Below the pieces are notes generated by a model, which was not told where the DNA came from, did not search any database, and worked only from the letters and a program-made list of their open reading frames with translations. DNA of 64,000 nt from Paramagnetospirillum magneticum AMB-1 (GTDB taxonomy: Bacteria; Pseudomonadota; Alphaproteobacteria; Rhodospirillales; Magnetospirillaceae), in assembly GCF_000009985.1 (NCBI RefSeq), contig NC_007626.1, forward strand, positions 2,845,943 to 2,909,942. Reading direction: 5' to 3'. Made by a program: the position numbers and the translations under genes. How positions within the stretch are numbered: the stretch's first letter is position 1; the number at the start of each line of letters is the position of its first letter. This document shows, piece after piece, positions 24,737 through 34,482 of the stretch.

Positions 24737-27700
24737 CTATTTGGGGTCCTTGGCTGCCGGCTTGCGGGCGCTGGTCTCGCTGCCGTCGTCGAAGATGTTG
24801 AACAGATTGCGCAGAAAGCCGGGTGTCAGCGCCGACAGCGGGTTGACGGTGACGGACGGATCGTCGGTCGGCCCCTTCATGGAATAATTGAAGGCGATGA
24901 TGCCGCCGCCCTTCTCGCCGCCGGTGATCAGCCAGCCCAGCACCGGAATCTTGCCCAGTACCGAATTCAGCGCATAGGCCGGCACCACGGTGCCCTCCAT
25001 GGCCATGCGGGACTTGTCGAGATCGATCTGGCCCTTGGCGGTAATGCCCAGCGCGGGCCCCCAGGCACGCACGTCGCGCACCTCGACCAGTCCATCGGTC
25101 ATGGTGAAGGGCGCCTCCAGGGACGAGAAGCTGACGCCCTCGCCCTGCAGCACGTCGAGAATGCCGGCCAGCGCCGCCACGGTCAGCAGACGAGCCAGCA
25201 CCGGCGCGTTGCGCACGTGATAATCGCTCACCTTGATGATGCCGTCGTAGGGCTGTTCCTTGCGGGAATCGTCAATGTGCCCCTCGACGGACAGGTCGCC
25301 GCCCATCAGGTCGCCGTAGATATCGAACACGCGCATGACCCCGCCGGCATCGTCGGAGGCAACGGAGAAGGAGCGGGTCTTCGCCGCTCCCGGCTGCACG
25401 TTGGCGGTGAAGCTCTTGCCACTCCCCAGGCCGCCCTTGACGTGGATGTGCTGCCATTCCAGGGCGTCACGGGTCATGCTGACCGTGGCATTGGTCAACG
25501 CCCCCTTTTCCGACATCCACATGGCCTTGGCCGAGGCATTGACGGTCATGGGCGGCGGCTTGTCGGCATCGTCCTTCTTCTTGCCCGCCTTGGCGTCGTC
25601 GTCGCGAGCCAGCACCGGCTCGGCGTCGAAGCTGGCGCCCTTGAAGACGATATCCAGCCCGGCCTTGTCCGGGCGGATGGAGATGGAGCCTTCGCCATCG
25701 GTGCGCAGATAGCGGGCGCGGGTGAAGTCCACCTTGCGAGCGCCACCCTCGGGATTGAAGGCCACCGAGCCGGCCACGTCCAGGTCCCCGGCCTTGACCG
25801 CGAAGCGCGGCACCGAGGAGACCAGCTTGCGGTCGAGCCGGACCAGAACCTCGGCACTGCCCGGCTTGCCCTCGGGCTTCTTCCAGCCGAGGCCGGGCAG
25901 AGCCATGGCCGCACCGGCGAGATCCACCTTGGCATCGATCTCGGCCCTGCCGCCATCGAAGAAGGTGGCGTTGATTTCGGCGCCCACCGGGCCACTGGTG
26001 AAGGGCGCCACGAAGGGTACGCCGTCCAGGCCCAGCAGCTTGCGCTGCTCCTCGCCCACCGCCGGCGCCTTGAGGAAATAGCGCGACCGGAAGGGCTGGC
26101 CCTTGGAGAAGTTCTCGCGCCAGGCCAGGTGGCCGGGAATGCCGGCCAGCACCACCGGCCCGGTGGCGTCCAGGCCCTTGGCGTCCACGTCCAGCTCCAG
26201 GGTGCCGTCCGACAGGTCGAGGCCCATCATCACCTTGGGAATGGCCACCTTCTTGACGGTGGCGTTGGCCTTGATGCCTACGTCGTCCAGGCGGAGCGTC
26301 TTCAACAGCGGGAATTTGAGGCGCACCTTGGCGGTAGCGTCGCCGGTCACCCTGGCGGGCTCGATCCCCAGGGCCTGGGCATAGCGCAACGGCGGATTGT
26401 CGATCAGCTTCAGCGCGTCGGTGGCCGGACCGGCGATCACCAGTTCGATGTCGGCGAACTGGTCGTCCTTGTCCAACCCGGTGAAGACGATGGTGCCTTC
26501 CTTGAGACGCAGGCCATAGACCTCGCCCGCATTCAGCGCGATGCGGAAGGACGTGGCGTCGAAGGTGCACACCGCCGCCGTATTGCGGGCCAGCGGCATG
26601 GGGTGGAGGTAATCCACGGTGACGCCCTCGGGCCGGATCTCGCCGCCCAGATGATCGAGGATCACATCATCGAAGCGCCCCGAGGGCGAGCGGGCCGAGA
26701 TGGTGATGGTCGCCTCGCGCACCACGCCCTTGGACAGGTTGGGAATCACCCAGTCCCGCGCATTCTGGGCGAGGCCGTTGGGCCACAGGTCGTGAACCTG
26801 GTCCACCGGCACGTCGCGCAGGGAGCCCTCGGCCTTGACCGTGGTCTCGCCGCCCAGCCCGTCCACCACCGCCGCCAGGGCGAAGGTGGGGCCGTTCAGG
26901 TCAAGCCGGACCTCGGTCAGGTCCAGGCGGGTCATGCCTTTGGTCAACTCGCCGCGCAGGGATGCCGATCCCACCTGATGGACCGTGTTGAACGGCGCCG
27001 GCAGATCGAGGCGCCCCGCTCCCCCCGAAAGGTCGAAGGCCAGTTTCTCCAGCACGCCCGAACCGTCGAGCCGCGCCCTGACGCTGCCGGCCAGCGGCAT
27101 GTCGATGACGCCGAGATGGACCGCCGGACCGCCGAACCGGGCCAGCACCGCCGGACGGATGCCATGCAGGCGAAGCTCGGCGTCGGCGGCGCCATCGGCC
27201 TTGGTATAGGAGGCCGCCAGCGAGACTTCCCCCACCTCCCCGGCCAGATCCAGGGGAATACGCCCCGTGGCCTGAATTCCCGTGGGAACCCGGCGAATGG
27301 CCAGATCGGCCCCGGGGGCATGCCAGGTGGTGCCGAGCTTGCGGTCCTCGACCCTCAGATCGGCGCCCCGGATGCTGAAGGATTGCAGCGAACGCCCCGG
27401 CTTGGCGGGATCGGGATCGCCCAGCAGGGCGTCCTTGATGCGGGCGATGACCACTCCGGCATCGTCGCCGCCGCCATCGGGCAGGCCGAATTGCAGCTGC
27501 CCCGAGGCATCGCGGACCAGGGTCAGGCTCGGCCGGTTGAGACGGATGGAATTGGGGGCGATGACACCGCGCAGCAGCGCCCGGCCGCTCAGCGACAGGG
27601 CCATGTCGGGCATCGCCACCACCGGAAGGTCGCTTCCGGCCACATAGGCCCGCACGTTGCGCACATGGATTTCCAGCATGCGCTCGTCATCACCCCGCTG

Positions 27701-27895
27701 CAGCAGGGTGCTGTCGAGCCGGACCATCAGCGATCCGTCCCGCGCCGTCAGCGCTTCCTCGATGTAAGGTGTCAGAAATTCAAGCGAAATAGGGCCGTGG
27801 GACAACCGCCACGCCGCCAGCGGAATTGCCAACAGCAACGCCACCAGGACGGCCCCGAGAAGCTGAAACAGACTCCTAACGGTGCCGTGAACCAC
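24737..27895 (-). CDS. Large AsmA/DUF3971-type inner-membrane protein (YhdP/TamB-like)
   Basis: About 1052 aa. One transmembrane helix near the N-terminus (LLGAVLVALLLAIPLAAW) is followed by a long periplasmic region of repeated beta-rich blocks. The central part matches DUF3971 and the C-terminal part AsmA-like modules (EGVSFSSLEAPFTMTDGLVEVRDV, GLITAKGQIDLDKSRM-like block, VPAYALNSVLGKIPVLG). Such bridge-like proteins are thought to move phospholipids between the membranes. The start is uncertain: GTG at 27895 (VVHGTVRSL) has GGAG ten bases upstream; a TTG at 27976 would overlap glnE. It is divergent from glnE. Confidence 0.8.
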   Translation of the reverse strand: MVHGTVRSLFQLLGAVLVALLLAIPLAAWRLSHGPISLEFLTPYIEEALTARDGSLMVRLDSTLLQRGDDERMLEIHVRNVRAYVAGSDLPVVAMPDMALSLSGRALLRGVIAPNSIRLNRPSLTLVRDASGQLQFGLPDGGGDDAGVVIARIKDALLGDPDPAKPGRSLQSFSIRGADLRVEDRKLGTTWHAPGADLAIRRVPTGIQATGRIPLDLAGEVGEVSLAASYTKADGAADAELRLHGIRPAVLARFGGPAVHLGVIDMPLAGSVRARLDGSGVLEKLAFDLSGGAGRLDLPAPFNTVHQVGSASLRGELTKGMTRLDLTEVRLDLNGPTFALAAVVDGLGGETTVKAEGSLRDVPVDQVHDLWPNGLAQNARDWVIPNLSKGVVREATITISARSPSGRFDDVILDHLGGEIRPEGVTVDYLHPMPLARNTAAVCTFDATSFRIALNAGEVYGLRLKEGTIVFTGLDKDDQFADIELVIAGPATDALKLIDNPPLRYAQALGIEPARVTGDATAKVRLKFPLLKTLRLDDVGIKANATVKKVAIPKVMMGLDLSDGTLELDVDAKGLDATGPVVLAGIPGHLAWRENFSKGQPFRSRYFLKAPAVGEEQRKLLGLDGVPFVAPFTSGPVGAEINATFFDGGRAEIDAKVDLAGAAMALPGLGWKKPEGKPGSAEVLVRLDRKLVSSVPRFAVKAGDLDVAGSVAFNPEGGARKVDFTRARYLRTDGEGSISIRPDKAGLDIVFKGASFDAEPVLARDDDAKAGKKKDDADKPPPMTVNASAKAMWMSEKGALTNATVSMTRDALEWQHIHVKGGLGSGKSFTANVQPGAAKTRSFSVASDDAGGVMRVFDIYGDLMGGDLSVEGHIDDSRKEQPYDGIIKVSDYHVRNAPVLARLLTVAALAGILDVLQGEGVSFSSLEAPFTMTDGLVEVRDVRAWGPALGITAKGQIDLDKSRMAMEGTVVPAYALNSVLGKIPVLGWLITGGEKGGGIIAFNYSMKGPTDDPSVTVNPLSALTPGFLRNLFNIFDDGSETSARKPAAKDPK

Positions 27896-27977
27896 TCGCC
27901 ACCATCTCCATGTCCGCTTGACCCTTGATCCCGTATTCCGCAGTGTGAAGCAACCACAACATTTGGGGTCGCACAAG

Positions 27978-30947
27978 GTGAGTTTTCCCCTCGATCAACG
28001 TTTCTTCCCCGGTGTTGCCGATCCAGCCCGCGTCGCGGTGGGACTGGCCCGCTGGCAGGAAGCCGCCGATGCCCAGGACGATTCCGGTCTGGCCGCCTTC
28101 ATGCGCGCCCTGCCGGGACAGCCCGACATCGGTGACCTGCTGCGCGGCGTCTTCGCCAATTCGCCATTTCTCACCCTCTGCCTGGAGAAGGAGCCCGCCT
28201 TCCTGCGCCAGATGCTGGAGGTGGGACCGGACGCGGCGTTTGAAACGCTGATCGGCGATCTCAAGGCCGATCTCGGCGCCGAGACCGACTTCAACCGGCT
28301 GATGCTGGAGTTACGGGTGGCCAAGCGCCGCTGCTCGCTGCTGGCGGCGCTGGCCGATCTGGGCGGCGCCTGGCCGCTGGAGAAGGTCACCGGCTCCCTG
28401 GCCACCATGGCGGAGGCCGCCTGTCGCCTGGGCCTTTCCTTCCTGCTGCGGCGCGAGGCCGAGCGCGGCAACCTCACCCTCGCCCACCCCGAGGACCCTG
28501 AAAAGGGCTCGGGGATCATCGTGCTGGGCATGGGCAAGCTGGGCGCGCGCGAGCTGAACTACTCCAGCGATATCGACCTGATCGTCTTCTACGATCACGA
28601 AAAGCTGGTCTATACCGGCAAGCGGTCCATTCAGGAATGCGTCATCGCCCTGACCAAGGAGCTGGTGCGTATCCTCGACGAGCGCACCGCCGACGGCTAT
28701 GTCTTCCGCACCGATCTGCGCCTGCGCCCCGATCCCGGCTCGACGCCCCCCGCCGTGGCCCTGGTGGCCGCCGAGGCCTATTACGAGGGCTTTGGCCAGA
28801 ACTGGGAGCGGGCCGCCATGATCAAGGCCCGCCTGGTGGCGGGAGACGAGGAGACCGGAGCGGCCTTCATCCGCTTCCTGCGCCCGTTCATCTGGCGCAA
28901 GTCCCTGGACTTCGCCGCCATCCAGGACATCCACTCCATCAAGCGCCAGATCAACGCCCATAAGGGCGGGCGCTCCATCGCCGTGGCCGGGCACAACGTC
29001 AAGCTGGGCCGCGGCGGCATCCGCGAGATCGAGTTCTTCGCCCAGACCCAGCAACTGATCTGGGGCGGGCGCCAGCCGGAAATGCGGGTGTCGGGCACCA
29101 TGGCCGCCCTGGAGGCCCTGGCCGCCGCCGGTCATGTCACCCCCCAGGTGGTCGAGGACATGGAGGCCGCCTATCGCTATCTCCGCACGCTGGAGCATCG
29201 CCTTCAGATGGTGGACGACAAGCAGACCCAGACCCTGCCGTCGAACCCGCAATTGCTGGCCGAGATCGCCGCCTTCATGGGAGCGGCCGACCTGGACTCG
29301 TTCTCGGCCGAGCTGACCGGCCACCTGCAAAAGGTCGAGCACCACTATGCCGGCCTGTTCGAGGATGCCCCGTCCCTGGGGACCCACGGCAATCTGGTCT
29401 TCACCGGCGGCGAGAACGACCCCGAGACGGTGCACACCATCACCGAGATGGGCTTCGCCAATGCCGACGCGGTGTGCTCGACCATTCGCGGCTGGCATCA
29501 CGGGCGGGTGCGGGCCACCCGCTCGACCCGGGCGCGGGAATTGCTGACCGAGCTGACCCCGGCGCTGCTGTCGGCCATGGGCACCACCTCGTCGCCCGAC
29601 GACGCCTTCATGCGCTTCGACGAGTTCCTGACCCGCCTGCCCGCCGGCGTGCCGCTGTTCTCGCTGTTCTACGCCAATCCCTCCCTGCTGGAGCTGGTGG
29701 CCGAGATCATGGGCGACGCGCCGCTGCTGGCCGAGCATCTGGCACGGCACACCACCACCCTGGATTCGGTGCTGCAGGCCAATTTCTTCGAGCCCCTGCC
29801 GCCCCAGGAGGTTCTGGAAGCTGAACTGGCCAAGGCCCTGGCCGAGGCCGACGATTTCCAGCTGGTGCTGGACGTGACGCGGCGCTGGGCCAATGACCGC
29901 AAGTTCCAGGTGGGCGTGCTGACGCTTCGCAACGTGGTCGAGGCCGGCGAAGCGGCTGCTGCCCTGTCCGACGTGGCCGGCGCCATCCTGCGACAGCTCG
30001 GCCCCAAGGTGGAGGAGGAGTTCGCCCGCGCCCACGGTCATATCCCCGGCGGCGCCTGGGTGATCCTGGCCATGGGCAAGGCCGGCGGCCGGGAAATGTC
30101 GGCCACCTCCGACCTCGACCTGATCCTGGTCTACGACTGCCCCGAAGATGCGGAGGAATCCGATGGCACGCGGCCGCTGGCCCCGGCCGTGTGGTTCTCG
30201 CGCCTGACCCAACGCATGGTCAACGCCCTGACCGCCAAAACCGGCGAGGGCACACTGTACGAAGTGGACATGCGCCTGCGGCCTTCGGGCAATTCCGGCC
30301 CCATCGCCTCCAGCCTCGAGGCCTTCCGCCGCTATCAGGAGGAAGCCGCCTGGACCTGGGAGCACATGGCGCTGACCCGCGCCCGGGTGGTGGCCGGCGA
30401 CCCGGCCCTGGGCGCCAGGGTGGAAGCCGTCATCAGAGAGACCCTGACCCGGCCCCGCGACCCGGCCAAGCTTCTCCTCGACGTGGCCGAAATGCGCGAA
30501 CGCATGGCCAAGGAGCACAAGGCCGCCAGCCTCTGGGAGGTCAAGCACCTGCGCGGCGGACTGGTGGATATCGAGTTCACCGCCCAGTACCTGCAACTGG
30601 CCTTCGGCCCCCGGCATCCCGAGATGCTCGACAGCAATACGGCGCGGGCGCTGGAGCGCGCCGCCATCACCGGAGTTCTCGACCATTCCGACTGCGCCAT
30701 CCTGACCGAGGCGCTTGGCCTGTGGTCGGCGGTTCAGACCGTGCTGCGCCAGACCATCGCCGGCGGCTTCGACGAGGCGACCGCGCCCCGGGGCCTCAAG
30801 GATGTCCTGGTCCGCGCCGCCGGCATGACCGACTTCAAGAGCCTGACCGACCGCATGGAAGACTGCGCCGCCAGCGCCCACGAGGTATTCCTCCGCCTGG
30901 TCGACCGGCCCGCCGCTGAAATCAAGAACAAGGAGACCGCCTCATGA
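27978..30947 (+). CDS. glnE: Bifunctional glutamine synthetase adenylyltransferase/deadenylylase
   Basis: 989 aa from GTG 27978, the usual size. It contains two nucleotidyltransferase domains: the deadenylylase half with LGMGKLGARELNYSSDIDLIVFYD (about residue 175) and the adenylylase half with LAMGKAGGREMSATSDLDLILVYD (about residue 695), each with the catalytic DxD pair. GlnE attaches AMP to, or removes it from, glutamine synthetase under control of PII. The start is weakly supported because no good ribosome site is visible; GTG 27942 or TTG 27963 are alternatives. It overlaps bcp by four bases. Confidence 0.93.
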   Translation: MSFPLDQRFFPGVADPARVAVGLARWQEAADAQDDSGLAAFMRALPGQPDIGDLLRGVFANSPFLTLCLEKEPAFLRQMLEVGPDAAFETLIGDLKADLGAETDFNRLMLELRVAKRRCSLLAALADLGGAWPLEKVTGSLATMAEAACRLGLSFLLRREAERGNLTLAHPEDPEKGSGIIVLGMGKLGARELNYSSDIDLIVFYDHEKLVYTGKRSIQECVIALTKELVRILDERTADGYVFRTDLRLRPDPGSTPPAVALVAAEAYYEGFGQNWERAAMIKARLVAGDEETGAAFIRFLRPFIWRKSLDFAAIQDIHSIKRQINAHKGGRSIAVAGHNVKLGRGGIREIEFFAQTQQLIWGGRQPEMRVSGTMAALEALAAAGHVTPQVVEDMEAAYRYLRTLEHRLQMVDDKQTQTLPSNPQLLAEIAAFMGAADLDSFSAELTGHLQKVEHHYAGLFEDAPSLGTHGNLVFTGGENDPETVHTITEMGFANADAVCSTIRGWHHGRVRATRSTRARELLTELTPALLSAMGTTSSPDDAFMRFDEFLTRLPAGVPLFSLFYANPSLLELVAEIMGDAPLLAEHLARHTTTLDSVLQANFFEPLPPQEVLEAELAKALAEADDFQLVLDVTRRWANDRKFQVGVLTLRNVVEAGEAAAALSDVAGAILRQLGPKVEEEFARAHGHIPGGAWVILAMGKAGGREMSATSDLDLILVYDCPEDAEESDGTRPLAPAVWFSRLTQRMVNALTAKTGEGTLYEVDMRLRPSGNSGPIASSLEAFRRYQEEAAWTWEHMALTRARVVAGDPALGARVEAVIRETLTRPRDPAKLLLDVAEMRERMAKEHKAASLWEVKHLRGGLVDIEFTAQYLQLAFGPRHPEMLDSNTARALERAAITGVLDHSDCAILTEALGLWSAVQTVLRQTIAGGFDEATAPRGLKDVLVRAAGMTDFKSLTDRMEDCAASAHEVFLRLVDRPAAEIKNKETAS

Positions 30948-31405
30948 CCACCGCGCTCGGCACCCCCGCCCCCGACTTCGCCATGGAGTGCGACGACGGC
31001 AAGACCGCCCTGGCCGACTACAAGGGCAAGCCGCTGGTGCTGTACTTCTATCCCAAGGACGACACCTCGGGCTGCACCTCCGAGGCCAAGGCCTTCCGCG
31101 ACGCCATGGCCGAGTATCAGGCGGCCGGGGTGGAAATCCTGGGCGTCTCCAAGGATTCAGTGGCCAGCCACGCCAAGTTCCGCACCAAGCACGAGCTTCC
31201 CTTCCGCCTGGGCTCGGACCCCGACGGCGCAGTGTGCGAGGCCTATGGCGTGTGGAAGAAGAAGAGCATGTATGGCCGCGAATACATGGGCATCGAACGC
31301 TCCACCTTCCTCATCGACAAGGATGGAGTGCTGCGCGCCGAATGGCGCAAGGTCAAGGTGACCGGCCATGCCGAGGCGGTGTTGAAGGCGGCCAAGGGGC
31401 TTTAA
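30944..31405 (+). CDS. bcp: Thioredoxin-dependent peroxiredoxin, Bcp/PrxQ type
   Basis: 153 aa. Peroxidatic Cys lies in FYPKDDTSGCTSEAKAF; the resolving cysteine usually five residues later is Lys here, so it is not the classical C(x4)C form. Another Cys in DGAVCEAYGVW may resolve, or the enzyme acts as a 1-Cys type. It reduces hydroperoxides with thioredoxin. Translationally coupled to glnE (ATGA at 30944-30947), an arrangement common in alphaproteobacteria. Confidence 0.92.
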   Translation: MTTALGTPAPDFAMECDDGKTALADYKGKPLVLYFYPKDDTSGCTSEAKAFRDAMAEYQAAGVEILGVSKDSVASHAKFRTKHELPFRLGSDPDGAVCEAYGVWKKKSMYGREYMGIERSTFLIDKDGVLRAEWRKVKVTGHAEAVLKAAKGL

Positions 31406-31429
31406 GGCGTTTCAATTCGGGCCGCCGCC

Positions 31430-31536
31430 CGAACCCGCTTGGGGCCATGCCCCAAACCCCCTTTTCATTTCAAAAATCAGGGGAGGTTTGGAGGCGCAAG
31501 CCTCCAGCCGGGGTTCGGGGCGGGAGCCCCGCATGG
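31430..31536. repeat. Palindrome-rich intergenic element between bcp and the DUF455 gene
   Basis: Three perfect hairpins follow one another: TTGGGGC-CAT-GCCCCAA (31439-31455), GGAGGC-GCAA-GCCTCC (31490-31505) and CGGGGC-GGGA-GCCCCG (31516-31531). An AACCCCCTTTT block at 31455 matches the arm of the element at 20694, and GGGTTCGGGG at 31511 is shared with 20734. It may end bcp transcription; the last hairpin touches the start of the next gene. Confidence 0.6.
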
Positions 31537-32343
31537 ATGTCACATCTGATGATCACTCTTTCCGACGCCGCCTGCGCCGTCCTTGCCGCCGCCGAGCCAG
31601 CGGAGAAATGCCGCCTGACCCGACTCTTTTCCGCCGACTGGCGCGATGGCCGGATTACCGAGGTCGGCAACACCCTGCCACCCGCCCGCCCGGCACGCCC
31701 CCTCCGGCCGCAATTGCTGCCGCCCAGGGACATGCCGCGCCGGTCCTATGGCGGAGACCGGGGGCGCATTGGCCTAATTCATGCCCTGGCCCATATCGAG
31801 CTTAATGCCATCGATCTGGGCTGGGACATCATCGCGCGCTTCGCCCATGAAGACCTGCCCCGCGACTTCGCCTCCGACTGGGTGCAGGTGGCACTGGACG
31901 AGGTCGAGCATTTCGAGATGCTCGAACGCCTGCTGGCCAGCCTGGGCGCCGCCTATGGCGACCTGCCCGCCCATGACGGGCTTTGGCAGGCGGCCGAGAA
32001 GACCGCCGACGACATCCTGGCCCGGTTGGTGGTGGTGCCCATGACCCTGGAGGCCCGGGGCTGCGACACCACGCCGGCCACCATGGACAAGCTGGCCCGC
32101 AATGGCGACACCCTGACGCCGCCGGCCCTGGACGTCATCTATCACGACGAAATCCGCCATGTGGCGGCGGGCGTGCGCTGGTTCACCTTCGTGGCGCAAA
32201 AGCGTGGCCTCGACCCCAAGGCCACTTACCAGTCGCACATGCGGGAACGCTACCCGGCCGGCTTGAAGCCCCCCTTCAACCACGAAGCCCGCGCCGAAGC
32301 GGCCTTTCCCCGCGACTGGTACGAGGAAATGGCGCGGGAATAG
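31537..32343 (+). CDS. DUF455 ferritin-like protein
   Basis: 268 aa. Di-iron ferritin-like signature: HALAHIELNAIDLGWDI (E/H pair), ALDEVEHFEMLERLL, EARGCDTTPATMDKL and YHDEIRHVAAGVRWF. DUF455 members are helical bundles related to the tRNA-hydroxylase MiaE; the substrate is unknown. Two starts are possible: ATG 31537 (MSHLMITL), with GGGAG 10 bases upstream inside the repeat hairpin, and ATG 31549 (MITLSDAA). A terminator follows. Confidence 0.82.
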   Translation: MSHLMITLSDAACAVLAAAEPAEKCRLTRLFSADWRDGRITEVGNTLPPARPARPLRPQLLPPRDMPRRSYGGDRGRIGLIHALAHIELNAIDLGWDIIARFAHEDLPRDFASDWVQVALDEVEHFEMLERLLASLGAAYGDLPAHDGLWQAAEKTADDILARLVVVPMTLEARGCDTTPATMDKLARNGDTLTPPALDVIYHDEIRHVAAGVRWFTFVAQKRGLDPKATYQSHMRERYPAGLKPPFNHEARAEAAFPRDWYEEMARE

Positions 32344-32346
32344 CCC

Positions 32347-32381
32347 AAAAAAAGGGCCTCCCGGGGAGTCTCGGGAGGCCC
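32347..32381 (-). terminator. Intrinsic terminator of the nap operon
   Basis: A perfect 10-bp stem (GGGCCTCCCG / CGGGAGGCCC) with an 8-nt loop; on the minus strand it is followed by a run of seven T (32353-32347). It sits 27 bp after the napC stop and also immediately follows the convergent DUF455 gene. Confidence 0.88.
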
Positions 32382-32407
32382 ATGCTATTGGGGTCAAGCG
32401 GTGGTCC

Positions 32408-33049
32408 CTACGGCTTGACCGCCCCGCCCACGCTTTCGTTCAGCTCACGCTCGGCCCTGAAGGCGCCGGCGGGAAGCTGGTGGGCGATACCCTTGTGGCA
32501 GTCGATGCAGGTCTTGCCCTGCTGTTCCGCCTCGGAGTGACGGTTACGCGCCCGCGCCTGCTGCCGGGTCAGGTCGAACGCCCCGAAATTATGGCAGTTG
32601 CGGCATTCGCGGGAATCCGTGGACTTCATGCGCGCCCACTCGTGCTTGGCCAGTTCGATACGCTTGGCCTCGAACTTCTCACGCGTGTCGATAGAGCCCA
32701 GGATCTTGTGCCACACCTCGTTGGAGGCCTGGATCTTGCGCTGGATCTTGTAGATCCACGGACGCGGCACGTGGCAGTCCGGGCAGGTGGCCCGCACGCC
32801 GGAACGGTTGGAATCATGGATGGTGCCGCGATATTCGCGATAAACGTTCTGCTCCATCTCATGGCAGGAGAGGCAGAAGGCTTCGGTATTGGTCAGTTCC
32901 AGGACGGTATTGAAGCCGCCCCAGAACATGACGCCACCGACAAAGCCCACCACCAGCAACAGCCCCAGGGACCAGCGGCTGCTGGGCCTGCGCAACGTCG
33001 CCCACCATCCGCTCAACACGCCTTGCTTGGCCGGATTCTCAGTGCTCAT
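32408..33049 (-). CDS. napC: NapC, membrane tetrahaem cytochrome c quinol dehydrogenase
   Basis: 213 aa. One N-terminal transmembrane anchor (LGLLLVVGFVGGVMFWGG) and four haem motifs CLSCH, CPDCH, CRNCH and CIDCH, as in the NapC/NirT family. It oxidises quinol and delivers electrons to NapB/NapA in the periplasm. It is the last gene of napFDAGHBC. The presence of both NapC and NapGH indicates two quinol-oxidising routes. Confidence 0.95.
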   Translation of the reverse strand: MSTENPAKQGVLSGWWATLRRPSSRWSLGLLLVVGFVGGVMFWGGFNTVLELTNTEAFCLSCHEMEQNVYREYRGTIHDSNRSGVRATCPDCHVPRPWIYKIQRKIQASNEVWHKILGSIDTREKFEAKRIELAKHEWARMKSTDSRECRNCHNFGAFDLTRQQARARNRHSEAEQQGKTCIDCHKGIAHQLPAGAFRAERELNESVGGAVKP

Positions 33050-33069
33050 GGCCCGATCCTTCCCCCTGC

Positions 33070-33534
33070 CTAGCGGATATTGGTGTTGGTCGTGGCGGCC
33101 TGGAACTTGTTGTTGACCAGCGGCTTGGCGTCATTCTGCGGCACATGGCACTGCTTGCAGAAATAGCGGTTGCCGTTGACCACGTCCTGGCGCACGCCGT
33201 TACGGTCGAGGTAGTGCAGGTCCGAGATCTTCGGAGCCTTCTCCTGGTCGCTGTACGGCCATTCATGGCAGCGCAGGCACTGATTGACCTTGAGATCGAT
33301 CTCGTACTTGTCGGTGGTGTGCGGCACCAGCGGCGGCTGCTGGCGGTAGGCGCGCTCGTGCTTGGAGCCCTCCATCACCTTGTAGATGGCCGGCGGCGCG
33401 TCGGCCTCGGGCGCGGCGTTGGTCCGAAGAGACTTCACTTCCTCGGCCACCACCCCGAAAGCGGTCACCCCCATGCCCAGCACCAGGGCCAGCGCAAGGG
33501 CGATTGCCTTGATCTTAGTCTTCACTGCGGTCAC
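33070..33534 (-). CDS. napB: NapB, periplasmic dihaem cytochrome c
   Basis: 154 aa. Signal peptide (hydrophobic residues about 9-28) and two haem motifs CLRCH and CKQCH, with distal His residues in VPHTTDKY and LHYLDRNG as in other NapB proteins. It is the small electron-transfer subunit that donates to NapA. It lies 20 bp before napC and 27 bp after napH. Confidence 0.93.
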   Translation of the reverse strand: MTAVKTKIKAIALALALVLGMGVTAFGVVAEEVKSLRTNAAPEADAPPAIYKVMEGSKHERAYRQQPPLVPHTTDKYEIDLKVNQCLRCHEWPYSDQEKAPKISDLHYLDRNGVRQDVVNGNRYFCKQCHVPQNDAKPLVNNKFQAATTNTNIR

Positions 33535-33561
33535 TCCCCTTCCAGAACTCTCGAAAAATCA

Positions 33562-34482
33562 TCAGGCGACCCGGACCGACGAAGCGTCGGAGGGCACGTT
33601 GTGAAACCGTGTGTCGAAGCGGAACACGGTCTTTGAACAGACATCGATGCAACGGCCGCAATTGGTGCAGTCGTGCGACAGGATCACCGGCCCCACGCCC
33701 TTGGCGGCGCCGCGCAGCGCCGGCGCGATGACGTGGCGTTCGGGACAGACGGCGAAGCAATCCATGCAATCATCACAGGCGGTGCGGTTGGTGGCGCTGA
33801 CGCGCAGCACCGCCGCCTTGCCCAACAGGCCGTAGAACGCCCCCACCGGGCAGAGATGGGTACACCAGCCGCGGCTGGCGATGCCGAGGTCGAACAGGAA
33901 CACCGCCAGGGTGATCAGCGCGGCGGAACCGAAGGTCAGGATGGACCCGGTCACCAGCCCGCGATGCAGCATGGTCACCGGATTGACCAGTTCCCAGGCG
34001 ATGGTGCCGGTGACGGCCGAGCCGGCCAGCACGCCGCCCAGCACCCACAGCCGGGTGTTGCGGTTGAGCGAAAGCCCCTTGTCCATCCCCAAGCGGGTGC
34101 GCAGCCATTGGGCCAGATCGGTCACGGCATTGACCGGACAGACCCACGAGCAATACATACGCCCCCCGACCACAAGGTAGGCGGCCAGCACGATGGCGGC
34201 CCCTATGAGGGCGGTGGCGGTCATCACATGCCGGGCCAGCAGGGCCTGGATCACCATCAGCGGATCGGTCAGCGGCAGCACGCCGAGCGTCAGGCTCGAT
34301 GCCAGATTGCCCTTGGCGATCCACACGCCCCAAAGGGGACCGGTGAGGAACACCGCCACCACCAGCGCCTGGGACAGGCGCCGGGCCAGCAGCCACTTGT
34401 TGGCGGCCAACCAGCCCTTGGCGGCCACGGCCGAGGCGCCGGGATTGCCCAGCCCGGAATGGGTGGTGTTGGCGGCGCTCAT
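33562..34482 (-). CDS. napH: NapH, polytopic iron-sulfur quinol dehydrogenase subunit
   Basis: 306 aa. Four transmembrane helices, two membrane-adjacent CxxxCP motifs (YCSWVCPVN and WCTHLCPVG) that are thought to interact with quinone, and two [4Fe-4S] motifs near the C-terminus (CDDCMDCFAVCPE and CTNCGRCIDVCSK). With NapG it passes electrons from ubiquinol to NapAB. The ATG overlaps the napG stop. Confidence 0.94.
   Translation of the reverse strand: MSAANTTHSGLGNPGASAVAAKGWLAANKWLLARRLSQALVVAVFLTGPLWGVWIAKGNLASSLTLGVLPLTDPLMVIQALLARHVMTATALIGAAIVLAAYLVVGGRMYCSWVCPVNAVTDLAQWLRTRLGMDKGLSLNRNTRLWVLGGVLAGSAVTGTIAWELVNPVTMLHRGLVTGSILTFGSAALITLAVFLFDLGIASRGWCTHLCPVGAFYGLLGKAAVLRVSATNRTACDDCMDCFAVCPERHVIAPALRGAAKGVGPVILSHDCTNCGRCIDVCSKTVFRFDTRFHNVPSDASSVRVA

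Noticed and set aside
27896..27976. N-terminal extension of the AsmA-like protein from TTG 27976
   Set aside because: It would overlap the glnE start region and add a Cys-rich stretch without family support; GTG 27895 with an upstream GGAG is preferred.
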